NCBI RefSeq assembly: GCF_910596095.1
Contig: NC_056553.1
Location: 2,487,291-2,551,290, forward strand
Direction of reading: 5' to 3'
DNA: 64,000 nt
DNA from: Thunnus maccoyii
Taxonomy: Eukaryota; Chordata; Actinopteri; Scombriformes; Scombridae
In this document: one piece after another, positions 44,401 to 58,477 of the stretch
How positions within the stretch are numbered: position 1 is the stretch's first letter
Layout: each line of letters opens with the position of its first letter
Made by a program: the position numbers and the translations under genes
Notes under the pieces: generated by a model
What the model was told of the DNA's origin: nothing
The model's database searches: none
What the model saw: the letters and a program-made list of their open reading frames with translations, nothing else

Positions 44401-47400
44401 TGAATGAAAGTGAATACATAGCAGCTCTGTGAAAACTTTTGTCTGTGTTTGTGTTTATTGTCTTGTTCTGCAGATGAAGAACGCAAATGTTTTGGGTTTC
44501 TGTTGGACAAACTGGAACGAGATCGTCTTCATCACTGACCAGGGAATAGAATACTACCAGGTAAATGCGAATCACTATCATTTTGGTATTGCCCTGTGCT
44601 GGCTGCTTGGAAGAATATCCACCAGACTTTAGAGGATGTATTCAGAACCACTATCCCTTTTAGATTCAATGTTCTATACATATGCAGTATCCCTCGAGAG
44701 ATCAACTCTGAAGATAGAACCCTTATGACTCCTGAGTGGCTAATGCCCCAAGCTCCCTTGATTGATATATGGTAAAGGTGGATCAACTTTATCAGACCCA
44801 AGACAGTGTTCAATGTAACATTTTTTGCCACTGGTTCACTTGGCCAGTAGAGTTTTACTGGCCCTTTGTATATTTTCACTGGCCTGGCAGCCAAAAATGT
44901 TGTATTGTATGCATAATACGTACAACAGTTAAGTTCCCATTAGATTTGGTTGTTTTCCTTTAGTTTTGAATATGTAATGTTGATATATTACACAAATATG
45001 CAAAATATAAAATTAGGCACATATTGGATCAGTAAATGAATGGTGTACAAAGATAAGTTTCTCCATATTTCGTGTAAAGCCAGAGAGTAAGGAATACATA
45101 GGGAGAAGAGAAGAGAATTTATTACAACATTTTAGTGAGTATGGATGACCTTGATAATAAACTCTTGTGTCAAGAACTGAGACAATGCTAGAGAGATCTG
45201 TAGATATCTACTCGTTAAGATAGAACAGTGAGAGAAAGAAACATAACGGCGTTTGTTTGTGTGCGTGTCATCAACCTGTCCATTACAGATATGGAGCTGA
45301 ACTGTAATGGATGAATGAAAAGGAGAGCGTCTGTTTCCACAGAAAATCAACTGTTGAGTGTTTGATGGTTATTTCTTTGTACTTTAGAACTTAACCGCTC
45401 AAAAAATAACGTTTTATTTCTCTCATTCACTGCTTTGTTGTCTCTACTGCCGCTCCTTCTCCTTGCTTGACCACCGCTGCTCTCTCTCTCGCTCTCTCTT
45501 TTTCTCTCATCTTTTTTAAAATCAGTTTGGAAGCCACAACAAAGCCTCACTTTATTTTTAATGTTATCAAACGAAGAGAAATGTTCTCCCCTCGTCCTAA
45601 ATTGTATACCCATGACTCTGATTGGCAGTCACTGGTTAAAAATCTGGCTCTATCTAGGGTTAAAACATATGCTGCAGCCATTTTGTCCTGTCATGAAGGC
45701 TATGGAGAGAGATCGCACATCCGCTGGTTAAGTGTTATCTAACAGGAATCAGAAGACAGCAGCCTGTCATGTGCTCCTTGGCACCGCAGTGGGATTTACC
45801 CCTGGTGTTATGCGCTCTAGGTGGACCCCCTTTCATGCCACTAACGCCAATCTCTCTCAAGTTACTCTCTTTAAAAACAGCACTTCTCTTAGCCTTGACT
45901 TCAGCAAAAAGAGTAAGTGGTTTATGTGCGCTCTCAGTCTCCCTGTCTTTTCTCATCATTAGAGAAGACAGAAGCGCAGCCACTCTGCAGCCGAATCCCA
46001 CATTCTTGCCCTAAAATCACAACCAGATCTTTTAGATCAGGATTCTCTGGAAGGTTTTTTCCCTCCTCCTCACAGGAATGAGGGAGAGGAGATATCACAC
46101 TGCCTCTGTCCAGTGCAAATGTTGTCACATTATGTGGCATGCACAGCAGGCCTCAGATAGACACAGCAGCTATTTGTGTATTACAGGGAGGATTCTCAGG
46201 GGAAGTCCCTGACGAAACAGCGCTCGGCCCAGTGGCTGTGTGAAGCTATCACACAGCCTTAAGCTGCAGTGGGGGTGGACCCAAAAGTGTCTTTTCTTGA
46301 ACCAGTATTCAAACATGCTTTAAAACAACCCCGCATCAGATGAACTGCAGCTCTTTAATGTCTGAAGTCTTAGTGAATTCAAAAACTAAACTGAATTTGC
46401 AGTGACACCCCTGATGGTAATTTGCGCCAGGCGACTGTAAATATCCCTGTTACTCTTGTGTTGTGTGTGTGTGTATGTATGTGGTTAGGTGTTTCCTGAC
46501 AAGCGTAGTCTGAAGCTGTTGAAGAGTCAGAGCATTAATGTGAACTGGTACCAGTACTGTCCAGAGACCGCTGTCATCCTGCTGTCCACCACCGTGCAGG
46601 GAAACATTCTGCAGCCCTTCGCCTTCAGGGTGAGAAGACACACAATGTAATATTTTGATTTTTCTATGTTTAAGTGTATGGATGCTTCATGGTTTGATAT
46701 CACAAAGCACAGAAAAAAAGGGTTTGCACACCCAACTCAGATATTGTTCCTGTTATTTGGTTTATTATTTTGTTTTCTCTGTGTGCGTTTTTCCCCTCCG
46801 TTGCTTAAGTTTGATGAAGACAACTAGATAAAAGATCTGATTTGGGTCTGTAAATCCTTTTTTGTGCTTTGAACTTTGACTTTGGTTACTCACACCTCAG
46901 TCCCTGCTCTTTGTTTTTGGTTGAGCACAATGTTTTTTTTTATTTCTATTCTAGTTTGGTATTGGACACAAACACACCTAAGATTAGGTTTTTATGTTAT
47001 AATCTGCAAAGTCAGATAGACAACACCTGGTTTTTATCCAACCAAAACAAAAAATCTGACTTTCAAATTTGACTTTAAACATCAGCAATTGATATTTGAA
47101 GTAGAACTAAACACAGATCTATCCACAAGCTGCAGTTAGAATCACATGTTTCCCCTTTGATCCTGTTTTTTTTAAAATAAAAAATATATTTTTTTAATTT
47201 ATAATTTTAATATTTATAGTTTAATTTTGCTGCATATTTATCATTTCATTTTTATTTGTTGTTTCAGAACGGGAGCATGTCCAAGATGTCTAAGTTTGAG
47301 ATCGAGTTGCCAGTCGTCCCTAAACCTGCCAAACTCAGCCTGTCGGAGAGAGATATCGCTATGGCAACCATGTAAGTTGGTTTCTGTGGCAGTTATTGTT

Positions 47401-50400
47401 TCGTGGCACAAACTAAATGTAATTTGTCTTTGCTCTGATAGCCTGAATGTTGACTGAATATCACTAAATGGTCTAAATGTCTCTCTCTGTGTTTGTAGTT
47501 ACGGTCAGCTGTATGTGATGTATCTGAAGCATCACTCGAGAACAGCCAACAGTCCCAGTGCAGAGGTGGTGCTGTACCACTTACCAAGGTACACACACAC
47601 ACACACACGTTTGTATAGCTACAGTATCTTAGTGAGAACATTCATCAATGTAATGCATTCTAGGCCCTCACCCTAACCATAACCATCACGACTAAATGCC
47701 TAACCCTAAAGCTTGATTTATGGTCGCTTAAAACCAGTTCTTACCAGTTAATGAACCCTCAAACTGACCTTTTTTAAGGTGCATCAGAAACTAAGGCTCG
47801 GCGAAAACGTCCTCCCTCCCCAGGTCTAAAACTCAAAAAATCTTATTGTGATAGCCACAAAACACACGCTCAAGTGTCTATATTGTGGCTTTATTTTATA
47901 GAACTTTAGCTTAATTAAACACTTTGATATTTGGCAAAATTTCAAATGTTGCTATGATAAAAGTCAAAATAATAAATAATTTCTCTCAGAAATATAAAAT
48001 TATTCTGTATGCTGGTCGTGTTTAACTGTTTAATTTCACAGTAAACTCCAGGACAAGTTGTGGTATTAAACTTCACTGTGACGCGTCTCTTTCCAAGAAC
48101 AAAACCAGAACCTCAGCCCCTCAGTCTCAAACCAAGACATCACTTTTAAACCTTAATTTGTTTATTATTCACAGCTCTTGACATGGGTTACATAAGAGGG
48201 CACTAAAGGAAATTTGAGCTCTGAGTTAAGACTGTGGAACAGCTCAGTTAAAAAAGAGAAAATGAAACAGCACAATAGTCCAGAAGAAATTTTCAAATTA
48301 AACAGCATCTCAGCATGTTTTATTTTATTTTTTTGAAATGGAAGAACTCTCCAACACTGCCGTTAATTTGGTATTTTTTCCTTTTGTGTGTGTTGTGTGT
48401 TCAGGGAGGGTGCGTGTAAGAAGAGTCATGTGTTGAAGCTGAACACCACGGGGAAGTTTGCTCTCAACATTGTGGACAACCTGGTGGTGGTTCATCACCA
48501 GAGCTCCCAGGTTTGTGTGTGTGTGTGTTGAAGGTGATCTGTATTTAATTAATGTAGGTAAACACTGTGTCTGTGTGAGGATGTTATTTATACTGTGTGT
48601 GTGTGTGTGTGTGTGTGTCAGACGTCTCTGATCTTTGACATCAAGCTGAAGGAGCCAGACTGTGCCGTCACACACCAGCCTGTCTTACCTGCCCGCTCCA
48701 TACACCCCTACAGGATACCACTGTCAGGTACACACACATACATCTTCATAGCTTCCAGTGTCTGCAGCTTTTCACATCTCTCTCCTGAGTGTTAGCGTGA
48801 ATTTTTTTGTTTCCTCTCTTCAGGTCCAGCAGTCGTTCCCTCTCAGCCTCCAGTGCCATGTCAGCTCTGTATCCTTTACGTCTAAAAAGAAGTGTTTTGT
48901 GACATTTACTGTGTCAAGTTAATTGTTAATTAAAATCATTCATGATGCAGTTTTTTTAATTTTCTCACGCTGACCTTGACCATCACTCCAGACTCTTCCT
49001 CTTGGAGCGTCTTCCAGCCTGACATCATCATCAGCGCCAGTGAAGGTATGAAAACACAAAAAGGGCTGCAACTAACAATTTTTTTCATTATTATTTATCT
49101 GCTAATTATTTTCTCAATTATTCAGTTAATTACTTTCTCTATAAAATATGAAACATGCTCATAATTTCCCATCGCTTGTTTTTTCGGACTAATAGTCTAA
49201 ATAAAATCTAAAGGTAATTGTTGTAGAGGAGTGTGTGAAGGAAGTGAAACTGCCTGGCTGGTGTCCAAAAAGTAAAAACTAAAGCAGTATGAATAAAGGT
49301 ATATTGATTATCAGTCCATCTGTCTGTCGGTCTGTCTCAGGTTACCTGTGGTACCTGCAGGTGAAGTTGCCTCCAGCCGTCAACCTGCTGCAGGACAAAG
49401 GCAAACTGATGGACTTCCTGTTAAGGCGAAGAGACTGCAAGATGGTCATCCTGTCTGTCTGCTCACAGAGTACGTATGTCTGCCTGTCTGTGTGTGTTAG
49501 GCCCCTCAGATTAGTCATATTTTTTATTTGAAAAATAAATAAATAATATAAATTAGAAAAATAAATATTAGGAACACCATTCAATATAATGCACCCCAGT
49601 ACACCACCATCCCCCACTACGACCTCAATAATAAACATAAAGTTGAATTATCACCTTTCTGACAATGTCAAGGAAAACTGAAAATGTATAAGCTTTGTAA
49701 ATGTAGAATTGATATATAAACCAGCTTGAGAATAACACAGCTGCAGCAGTGGCAGGGTGCCACAAAATCTTTTATGTCATTCAAAATGTATTGTGCATTT
49801 TCAATATCATTTCACCTAATTAAATTGTGGTAATATTTACATTTTTTTGTTTTATATTACATTTTCAAATATGCAGAACAAAATATGCAAGAAATATTAA
49901 AATCACCATATTAAAAATGTTTAGTATGCAGTTTAAGACATTGTCACAGTAATGCAACACGCTTTGTGGCTTGTAAGTTTTTAAGGTGCTCTGCAATCAG
50001 AAGGGGTTTCATGACAAAAATATCTTATAAAGTTTTTTACACCACTGTGTACAAGTGCAAGACAAAAAATCAAAACCAATTTGTTAAAAAAACAACACTA
50101 AGACTCTACAGCCATGCTAGCAGTTCTATGAGGCTGTACCTGAGCTAAATGTTAACATCAGCATGCTAACATGTCGATAAACACAAAGTACCACTGAGGC
50201 TAATGGGAATGTCCTTTGTTTTGCAGGTATTCGGTCATAAACCACAGTATTGGATAAAATTACATTTTGACCATGACAATCATCAAATAGTTGGCGAGAT
50301 ATTTCAGTCTGGGCTAAAGTAGTGGACTGACAGACATTGCTATGTCTAAAAATACAGTGATTGAGTGTTCCCAGAGGCATTTTCCACCAGTTAGAGAAAC

Positions 50401-53400
50401 AAAACCAAATGTGGTACACCTACATTAAAATAACAAAGTGTTGCCATCAAGCTAAAGCTAAACTTGTGTTTCTGTCAGTTCTGGAGGGCGGAGAGAAGGG
50501 CAGTCTTCCAGTTGTGGCGACTGTCTTTGACAAACTCAACCAGGTGTATAAAGAATACCTGGAGGCGGAACAGACGTACACTGTGGTGAGTGATGTCATC
50601 TCTAACAGAGGAGCGGTTGGTTAATTAATAAACAAACAAAAACATTTTACTTGTTCTGTTAAATGCTTCTGAACAAGGCTCTGCACTTTCACTTCTCCTC
50701 ACTTATATGTGTGTTTTGATGTATGTTCATTTCAGATGTTTGTGGTTATGTTTGTAGGCAATGGAGTCTGGTCCAGGTCGAGGCAGTGCAGCCCAGAAGC
50801 GTCCGGTCAGAACTCAGGCTGTCATCGACCAATCGGACATGTACACACACGTCCTGTCTTCTTTCACAGAGAAGAAGGTAAAAACAAACACATCCTGTTA
50901 TCTGTTTTATTACTTTAAAGCCGTTTTCTTTATCTCCGGTTAACACTACGAAGAAGTTAAAGGTTGCTTGTTAAAAAGATTTGTGTTTAGTGTGTCTTAA
51001 TTAAATCTGGAGGTGTATTTGAAAGTGCAGACTGACTGAAAAGTTGTTAGAGTGATATATGCATATATAGATATATGCATTCCTAGGAGCAATCTAAAGT
51101 TGTTAAATATTAAGTCACCTAGTATTTTGGGTTCATGATGGTGTTTGCAAGTTTACAGTATGGACTAATTTACTGCTGTCCTTCATTATATTGAAAACTT
51201 TAGATATATACTTGCTGGATGAAACAATCCAGTCAGGACTGAAAGACATCGCAGAGTTAACAATTCAGTACACACATGATATTTTTAACCAGGAAAGTTT
51301 CTGCATTTTTCTTGAAGGTGAAAAATGTATTAGTTTTTCCCCACAGGTTCAGGTTTTGACTCCTGTGTACATAGCGATGTCTCTTGGATGAAAAATAATC
51401 TTTAAAAACAAAAAAAATCATCAAAATGTCCTCTTGTGACAGGAAACAATTACTTATTTATCAAATTCAACTTGAGATATGTAACAAATATTAAAAATGA
51501 AATGACTGCTCTGTTTGTGTGTTAATCTTCTGCAGGGTGTCTCCCATAAGTTCATCATTGCAGTGCTGATGGAGTACATCCGCTCTCTGAACCAGTTCCA
51601 GATCACTGTCCAGGTAAAACCAAGCAGAGTGATGCCTCACCTTCTATGCTTTAAAAATCTTTTCTGATTGCTCATCTCTAATGTAAACTGTAAAGCAAAC
51701 TGTAGCTGAACTTAGCTGAACTGAACATATGAACTTCCTGATCACATTCCTGCTCCCTTTAGATCTTAATGACTCAAGGGTAACCCTCAGCATACACCTT
51801 AAACTTTTATCTGCTCCACATTTGACTCTGAGGGTGTTTTTTTAAATAATATTTCTACTGTTTGTGTCTCTCAGCATTACCTCTATGAGTTGGTGATAAA
51901 GACATTGGTGCAGCACAACCTGTTCTACATGCTGCATCAGTTCCTGCAGTACCACGTCCTCAGTGACTCCAAACCACTGGTGAGTTAAAACTACTCCTAA
52001 ACTCATCTGAAACTAGTCCTAAACATGGCTCAACTCAGTTCTTAACTCAATGCTAAATTAGTACCAAGTAGGACTATAGGTAATGATAATTTTATCAGTT
52101 AGTCAATTAATTGTTTTGTCTCTAAAATATCAGAAAATGGTGATAAATGACCATCACTATTTCTCAAAGTCCAAGCTGACACATTTGACTGCTTGTTTTG
52201 TCAGACCAACAGTCCAAAATCCAAAGATATTCAGTTAACTGTCATAGAACCCGCAAATAGTTTTGGCATTTTATATTTTAAGTTAGAGTTGGACATTTTT
52301 GGATACACTTATTTGCCTTCTGCCGTAGAGTTAGACGAGAAGATTGATACCACCCATGTCTTAATATGATATAAATATGAAGCTACAGCAGCTGGTTAGC
52401 TTTGCTTAGCATAAAGACTGGAAACAGAGGGAAACAGCTAGCCTGGCTTTGTCCAGAGGTAACAAAAGTAACCAAGAAATAGTCTAGCACGTACAATTTA
52501 GTACCAAACTTGTCTACACTGGGCCTGAAACTAGTCAGTAATTCACCTACAATTAGACCAAAATTCCCATGTTTATCACTGATCATCATTTGCAGTCCAA
52601 ATCTGTAAATTTAGTTTAGTTATTTTATCATTTTTCATTTAGTCTTCTTGTGATCGTTATCCCACAGGGGCAATTTGGTTTGTGTTTTCAGTTTTTCTTA
52701 TTCCAGTTCATTCCATTTATAAAATAGTCTTTATTTTTCTTGTTTTCAGGCCTGTTTACTTCTGTCACTGGAGAGCACATACCCTCCTGCACACCAGCTG
52801 TCACTGGACATGTTGAAGGTATCATAAACACACGCTTAAACAGATTTCTTCACAGCAAGAAACATTTCTGTCATTTAAAAGTTTTTGTTTGTTTATTTCA
52901 GCGTCTTTCCACGGCCAATGACGAGATAGTTGAGGTGTTGTTGTCCAAGCAGCAGGTTCTGGGCGCGCTCAGATTCATCCGGAGTGTTGGTACGTTGATA
53001 GGATCTAATCTCAGGATAAAACATTTAAACATTTTTACTCCAATTAAAACTTATTATATATGATTATTTGTGATTTCTTTAACAGTATTTTATTTTTATT
53101 TATTTATAAAACAATATCACTGCATTGTTCATTTTCATTTTCCTGTTTTCTTCTCATGCATGTTGGCTTTAAAGTTCAGATTGAAAGGTCATCCTTGACT
53201 TTGGAACCAGCAGCTGAGAAAACAATTTTGTCATAAGGCCCATTTAGTAGCTCTTCTGGAGCATTCCACTGTATCACATAATCTTCCAAAGGAAATGTTT
53301 CTAGGGTCAAAAATGAACTTTTACTCTCAACTTTTGAGCCTACATTGATGAGAAGGCGGAATCTATTTTGTCTGCATGTCAGTATTACATTAAAGTCAGT

Positions 53401-55629
53401 GAACTGGAAGTTAGAGCGTCTTTAGCTTCTGTACTCTGATGTATTCCCCAGTGAAACAGAATATGTGAACGGTGTACAGTTACAAGAGGGATTTAAATTA
53501 AATCCATTGCATTTGATTGGACCACTAAAATGTGCACGTGGTGTTGAGAATTCAGAGCTGTAAAGGACTGTTGGTGTCCACACACACACCTCCCTCACCT
53601 GTTGTTAGATCAGGAGGATGAAGGAGAGATGAATGAATTAGAGTTTCTAAGTTTTTGCTTAATTATATATCCTACACTTCCTTTTATGATGCCGCTCTGT
53701 AGCAACTACAACCCACAAGTATTTTTATATGATGAGAGCGGTTAGCTAGTTGCCCAGAGTCACATTTCATTGGACATATTTTTGTTTACACCCCTCAGGT
53801 CAAGATGAGTCATCAAACATTTGAAACCAGGAAGAGAAAAGACAGGGATTTTGATGTAAAAACACATACTCACAACATACTGACATATATTTGGCATATA
53901 ACAAGAGACAAATGAACAATTAACCCTGGGACACAGGATTAGAACTGGAAAAATGTATATTATATTTCACTGCGTCTTTAAGATAGACTTAGAAAAATCT
54001 GAGCTTATCCTTTGAGGTGAAGTAACCCTGACATGGTTTCACTCGGGGCAGGTGGACATGACAATGTATCGGCCAGGAAGTTTCTGGACGCGGCACGGCA
54101 GACTGGAGACCAGATGTTATTCTATACGGTGTTCAGGTCCTTTCAGCAGAGGAACCAACGACTGAGAGGAAGTCCCGGCTTCAACCCCGGTGAGAACACA
54201 CACACACACACACAGTTAACAGTTATGTTAACCAAAGTGAAGTTGTCTTGTCTTGCTTCGCTGTTCCTTTTGGCAAGAAATGAAACCGGCAATGTAGGCT
54301 GTCTTCTCATATGTAAACAGATAACTTTAGCAATTAGGAAATAGGTCTTTTTTCATTGATTGGTATTAAAAATGTCTTAAATTAATAAAACTTGCAGGCA
54401 CTCTGTTATCTGTTATCAATCTTATCATTTATCATCTTTTTATATAAATTATATGACAAAATAAAAAAGTTGAAATCACCGTATGAGACCCTTTTGGAGA
54501 AGGTGGTTTTTGTAAAACCTCAGTTCGCCCTAATTGCAAAAAAATATTTTATCAGTTATCCAGTGGTGGAGGCAGTGTTGAGATCTTTTACTTAAACAAA
54601 AGCAGCAATAGCACAGTATAAGAATACTCCATTATAACTCCTGCATTCAAATGTATGTGTAATTTAACGCAGGCAAGGTGGAGTTCATTTTAACAGCTTA
54701 ATAAATTGTGGACTAGTTCAATCTATAACAATGCATCATATTTTTTTAGTTTTCATCTGAAAAGCTAAATCTAAAAAACTAAAGCTCCAAAATAAATATA
54801 GTACAAGAACCTCTAAGTTGTACTTAACTCAAAAAGTATTTGAGTAAATGTACTTAGTTACATTCCAGCACAGTTACTCTCTGTGGTATCCATTTCTGCC
54901 AGTTGGGAAAAGAAAACTCTGCAAGCCAAGTGTTTTTTTTTTTAAATTATTAATATATATAGTTTTTTTTTAAATTCTGACTTACCTCATAATTACAAAA
55001 AGTTTCTCAAAATTGTGACTTTGCATCTTAAAATTCTGACTAAGTTTGTAAAAATGCAGACAGTTTAAAACTCTCAGGGTGCAGCTTCTTAAATGTGAAT
55101 ATTTTCTGGTTTCTTTAGTGTTCTATGATAATAAATTGAATATATTTATCATATAAAGATGAATATATTTGGGTTGCAGACTGCTGGTCAAGACAAAACA
55201 TGTCATCTTGGGTTTTGGAAAACAGTGATCGTCATTTTTCACATTTTAAAAACCCAACGACTAATCAATTAACTGAGAAAATAATTGACAGGATAGAATC
55301 AGGACATGTTTCTAGACAGAGATGTTGTTAATATTTTAAATTGTACTGGGACAGATGAAATAGAAACTATTTGAATGGATAGATATCAGTAGATATAAGT
55401 AGGAAAATGTGTTCAGGTCGACTGATCCTTTACATCTGGGATTTTTCCACACTTACACACACTAACTTTTGAACTCCTGATTGATTGTGACTAACTTTTA
55501 GTGTATTTGTTAACCAGAACTTTCCATGTTTCTGTGTGTGTGTCACCAGGAGAGCACTGTGAGGAGCACGTGGTTTACTTCAAGCAGCTGTTTGGGGAGC
55601 AGGCGCTAATGAAGCCTTCCACTGTGTGA
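41454..55629 (+). CDS. rmc1: Regulator of MON1-CCZ1, complete, 21 coding exons
   Basis: Orthologue of human RMC1 (C18orf8/Mic1), the metazoan-specific partner of the MON1-CCZ1 RAB7 exchange factor on late endosomes and lysosomes, needed for cholesterol export and autophagy. Exons: 41454-41552, 43703-43779, 43942-44026, 44229-44285, 44474-44560, 46489-46629, 47268-47371, 47499-47588, 48405-48510, 48622-48727, 48824-48868, 48992-49045, 49341-49469, 50479-50585, 50758-50877, 51536-51613, 51875-51979, 52750-52818, 52902-52989, 54052-54189, 55550-55629. Phases agree and give 654 residues. The N-terminal half is a predicted beta-propeller. The C-terminal Mic1 helical region carries KFIIAVLMEYIRSLNQFQ, LVQHNLFYMLHQFLQYHVL and KFLDAARQTGDQMLFYTVF. 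No frame breaks. It follows riok3 in the same order and orientation as in human. Confidence 0.96.
41766..42630 (+). repeat. Composite repeat with nested hAT-like element, copy 2 (rmc1 intron 1)
   Basis: The longest copy, beginning AGTGGAAGAAGTACTCAGAT and ending in the ACTTGAGTAAATGTA motif. The nested element spans 42080-42411, with perfect CAGTGGTT(C/T)CCAACC-type inverted ends. Its flanks GTTTAGTC and GTTTCATC look like a decayed 8-bp target duplication. Confidence 0.75.
42960..43370. repeat. Dispersed repeat in rmc1 intron 1
   Basis: AT-rich repeat with AATTAATTGATAAATCAATC near the left end and TGCATCCCTAG at the right, a pattern seen in an abundant fish repeat family. Related fragments appear near 28500, 39700, 49060, 52080 and 55200. 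Confidence 0.45.
45745..46260 (+). pseudogene. DIRS-type tyrosine-recombinase relic in rmc1 intron 5
   Basis: The frame from 45745 reads WDLPLVLCALGGPPFMPL, then KTALLLALTSAKRVSGLCAL, including the arginine region of a tyrosine recombinase. After a break, 46105-46250 gives LCPVQMLSHYVACT, QQLFVYY and GKSLTKQRSAQWLCEAIT with an in-frame TAG. This is the layout of the recombinase of DIRS1-like retrotransposons, which integrate with a tyrosine recombinase instead of an integrase. It has stops and a frameshift, so it is dead. No RT part was recognised nearby. Confidence 0.75.
48594..48621 (+). repeat. (TG)n tract abutting the rmc1 exon 10 acceptor
   Basis: About 13 TG units run straight into the TCAG acceptor, replacing the usual pyrimidine tract. 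Similar TG tracts precede other acceptors in rmc1 and riok3. UG-rich 3' splice sites are known binding places for TDP-43 and CELF proteins, so splicing of this exon could be length-sensitive. Confidence 0.85.
54556..54875 (+). repeat. Degenerate copy of the composite repeat, no nested hAT
   Basis: Begins CCAGTGGTGGAGGCAGTG and ends TTGAGTAAATGTACTTAG TTAC, matching the outer ends of the 41766 repeat, but lacking the CAGTGGTTCCC insert. It lies in rmc1 intron 20 and gives the empty-site form of the nested copies. Confidence 0.6.
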
Positions 55630-58477
55630 ACCACTGCGACCAAAAAACTCTGGAAACTATCCTGGATGCCAGCAGACGATGGACTGAGTCTCTCTCTCTC
55701 TGTCAGTTTGGACACACAGGAAGGACAGGAGACGACCTGACGGGGTCACAAACCAACATGACGGACAAATCATCATGGACTTGTGTATGTTCACATGCAC
55801 ACTAGTATCCTGGTTCCTGAAACATGAGTATGCCACATGGCAGAGGAACAGGACACATCATGTAAACACCATTGCACATGAATTTCACATGATTCCTTGT
55901 ATCCAGAAAGATTAAATCTAAAGTCTTCTATAAGTCTAAATAGTTGATTTTGAGCTCTCTCACTAAAGAAAGTCACTAAGTGAAACATCAGCACAACACA
56001 ATCTGGTTAGTCCAGACAGACAGCGTTCAGACAAATTGTTTTTACCAGGCTAATATCAGAAATTCAATTGATAAAAATCATTATATGTACATTAGAAATG
56101 TATAGACAGTAGGAGGTTTGGGTTATTTGACCAACTGCCTTTGGAATTTATACTTGACTAAGAAAAATAAACTGACTCAAAAGCAATAAAAAACATAGGG
56201 GGACCATGTTGTTTGGTTTTAAGTATTGAGGCCAAAGTTGAGAGATAAAATAAAGGACAAGGAAAATTATGTCACGATATTTTGAGAAAACAGTCATATT
56301 ACAAGAAAATGTTGTACCATTTAGAGACTAAACTTATGTTAGTTATTCTAATTGTATGAAAAGAGAGCAGAAGCCTTGATGTCACTCCCTATCTACTCCT
56401 CTGTTCCACTTGCTTCTGTAACTTAATACAATCTTTTTTCAGCATTTCTTACATCTGTCTTTCTGACATAAATGAAGCATGTTCCTGGAGTTTATTTTCC
56501 ATATTCAAAGACAAATTGGCTTCACTACAGCACTTGAAATCAGAAGTTGAAACCATTCATTTTTAGCACACCGCTTCCAGAAAAAAAATTCACCAGTGCA
56601 GCAGCGTGGGTACTGACATCGTATCTTGGTTTTGTCCATATCCGTAAAATTCACAAATACACCTAAGTCAGTTTTCCCTAAAATCTTCTAAACTTTATCT
56701 CTATCCTGTCTGTTACAGACATGTCTGAACTAACCGTGGCCACTTGACTCGTCCGTGGTCTCGCCTCTTTTGTAGAGCTGTGACATTTGGACTTTGGTTG
56801 ATTAAAAAGTCAGATAAAAACACAGTTATTGAATAAAGAACAATATTTCCATCCTTATCTAAACATAAGGAGCGAAGTGTGCAATCTCATAATTTTACAA
56901 CTTAAATTATGAAATGCTAGGACTTTTTCCCCTGATTTTTCCTCATTCCCTAATGGTTCTAATACTCATACCTTCTCCTACTTATTATCAGTCAGCCGCA
57001 GTTCAAAAGAAATGTGATCACTGACCTGCTGCATGTAAGCTCATTCTGGCTTCTTGTGTACATGTCGTCAGAGATGTACCTGCACAGGTGACCAGAAACA
57101 TGGAAAATGTTAGAATCATACTGTATCAACATGGAGATCAAAGTTAGTCTTTATGAACATAATCAGAATGTGATTAAAACCAGGAGAAATGTACACGTCA
57201 TCACTGTGAGTGGCTTAGGTGACGTCTGGTTTTGCTTTCACTTGTTGTGGGCGGGGTCAGAGGCTGTGGCTGTAAGAAGTCTCAACAGTATGTCTGTATG
57301 AAGACTGTACATATGAAATGAGGTGGATAATAAATCTAATGTGTTTATTTTGTATGATAAAGAATGAATTATTGAATAACAGTTACCAATGTTAAATCTT
57401 TGTTTTGAAATCAAACAGCGCTGAACTGTAGGAAGTAATGATGGGAATATTTTAATGCTCTGTTAAAAGATGCTGAAAATAAAGATAAAGTGTCTATACG
57501 TGATGAATTTTCTCTTTCAATGACACTATACAGCTGAAGAAAGACTGAACTAAAAGTGTGTACAAGAGAGTCATTTCTGTGGTGCATTCACATGCTAGTG
57601 TGATAAAATCAAAAATAGGGCATTCAGGATTGCATCTTTTCAGAACAGTCAAAAGTTAAATTTACCTTTAACTACCTAAAGTTAAAAAGGAACATAAGAA
57701 TTTGGTCGCTTCATCAAATAAAAAGACTGCTGGTCCTCAGCCGAGTGTCAAAACTCAAAAGCCACAAGGTACTACAACTCCTGAAAGCACCACAGAAAAA
57801 ACAACTAACAACAGTTTTGCTTTAAAAAAAATGAAACAAGCTTTGCAATGATGAAACAATGATGCTGGTTGAAACACTGACAGTCCATATGAAAAGGAAC
57901 ATCTTCCAGGGCTGTAATCTCTTCTGCAATAATACAAGATGACAAACTCATAAGACAGCAGACTCATTAATAAAATTAGTGTAATAATGCAAATGATTAC
58001 ACCGAGAGCTGAGATTGAACAAGCTGTGGAGAGAAAGTTTAGTCCTGGGTGCATCTAGCAGCTGGTGTACATTCAGAACACCTGAATAGTGAAAAGAAAT
58101 ACACTGAAAATACAGAGAGAACAGGAGAACAAATAAGCTTTATTTACCACCCCCAGGCCAGAATTATATCTCTCTTAATATCTGACAACTTGTGTTACAT
58201 AGGAAACAGGTGAGATAGGCTGTGGATGTCAGGAGGCATGTGTTAATAATAGCAATAATAGCAATAATTACAGAATTCATCAAAAAAAACAAAGGTGACC
58301 CGAAACTGAGCACTAATATGAATGACACTTGACCTGCAGGCTGATTGCTGCATTCTTTGCTGAAAGGTATAAAGAAATAATGTCTGGAACGTAGCTGCAA
58401 TACTGAATCATTACACATGGTGGTACTGCAACACCAAAATACTGCAGTGCCTGTAATCTTTACAGGAGTTCAGCCAG
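55630..58477 (+). other. rmc1 3' untranslated region and spacer
   Basis: No second gene is recognised. AATAAA signals occur at 56166-56171 and 57478-57483 and could end the rmc1 transcript. In human the next gene is NPC1, but I see no NPC1 exon here. 58240-58270 holds a short AATAATAGC-type simple repeat. Confidence 0.5.

Noticed and set aside
44590-44780. Possible LINE C-terminal fragment in rmc1 intron 5
   Set aside because: Translation has only vague resemblance to L1-type C-terminal regions and no key motif.
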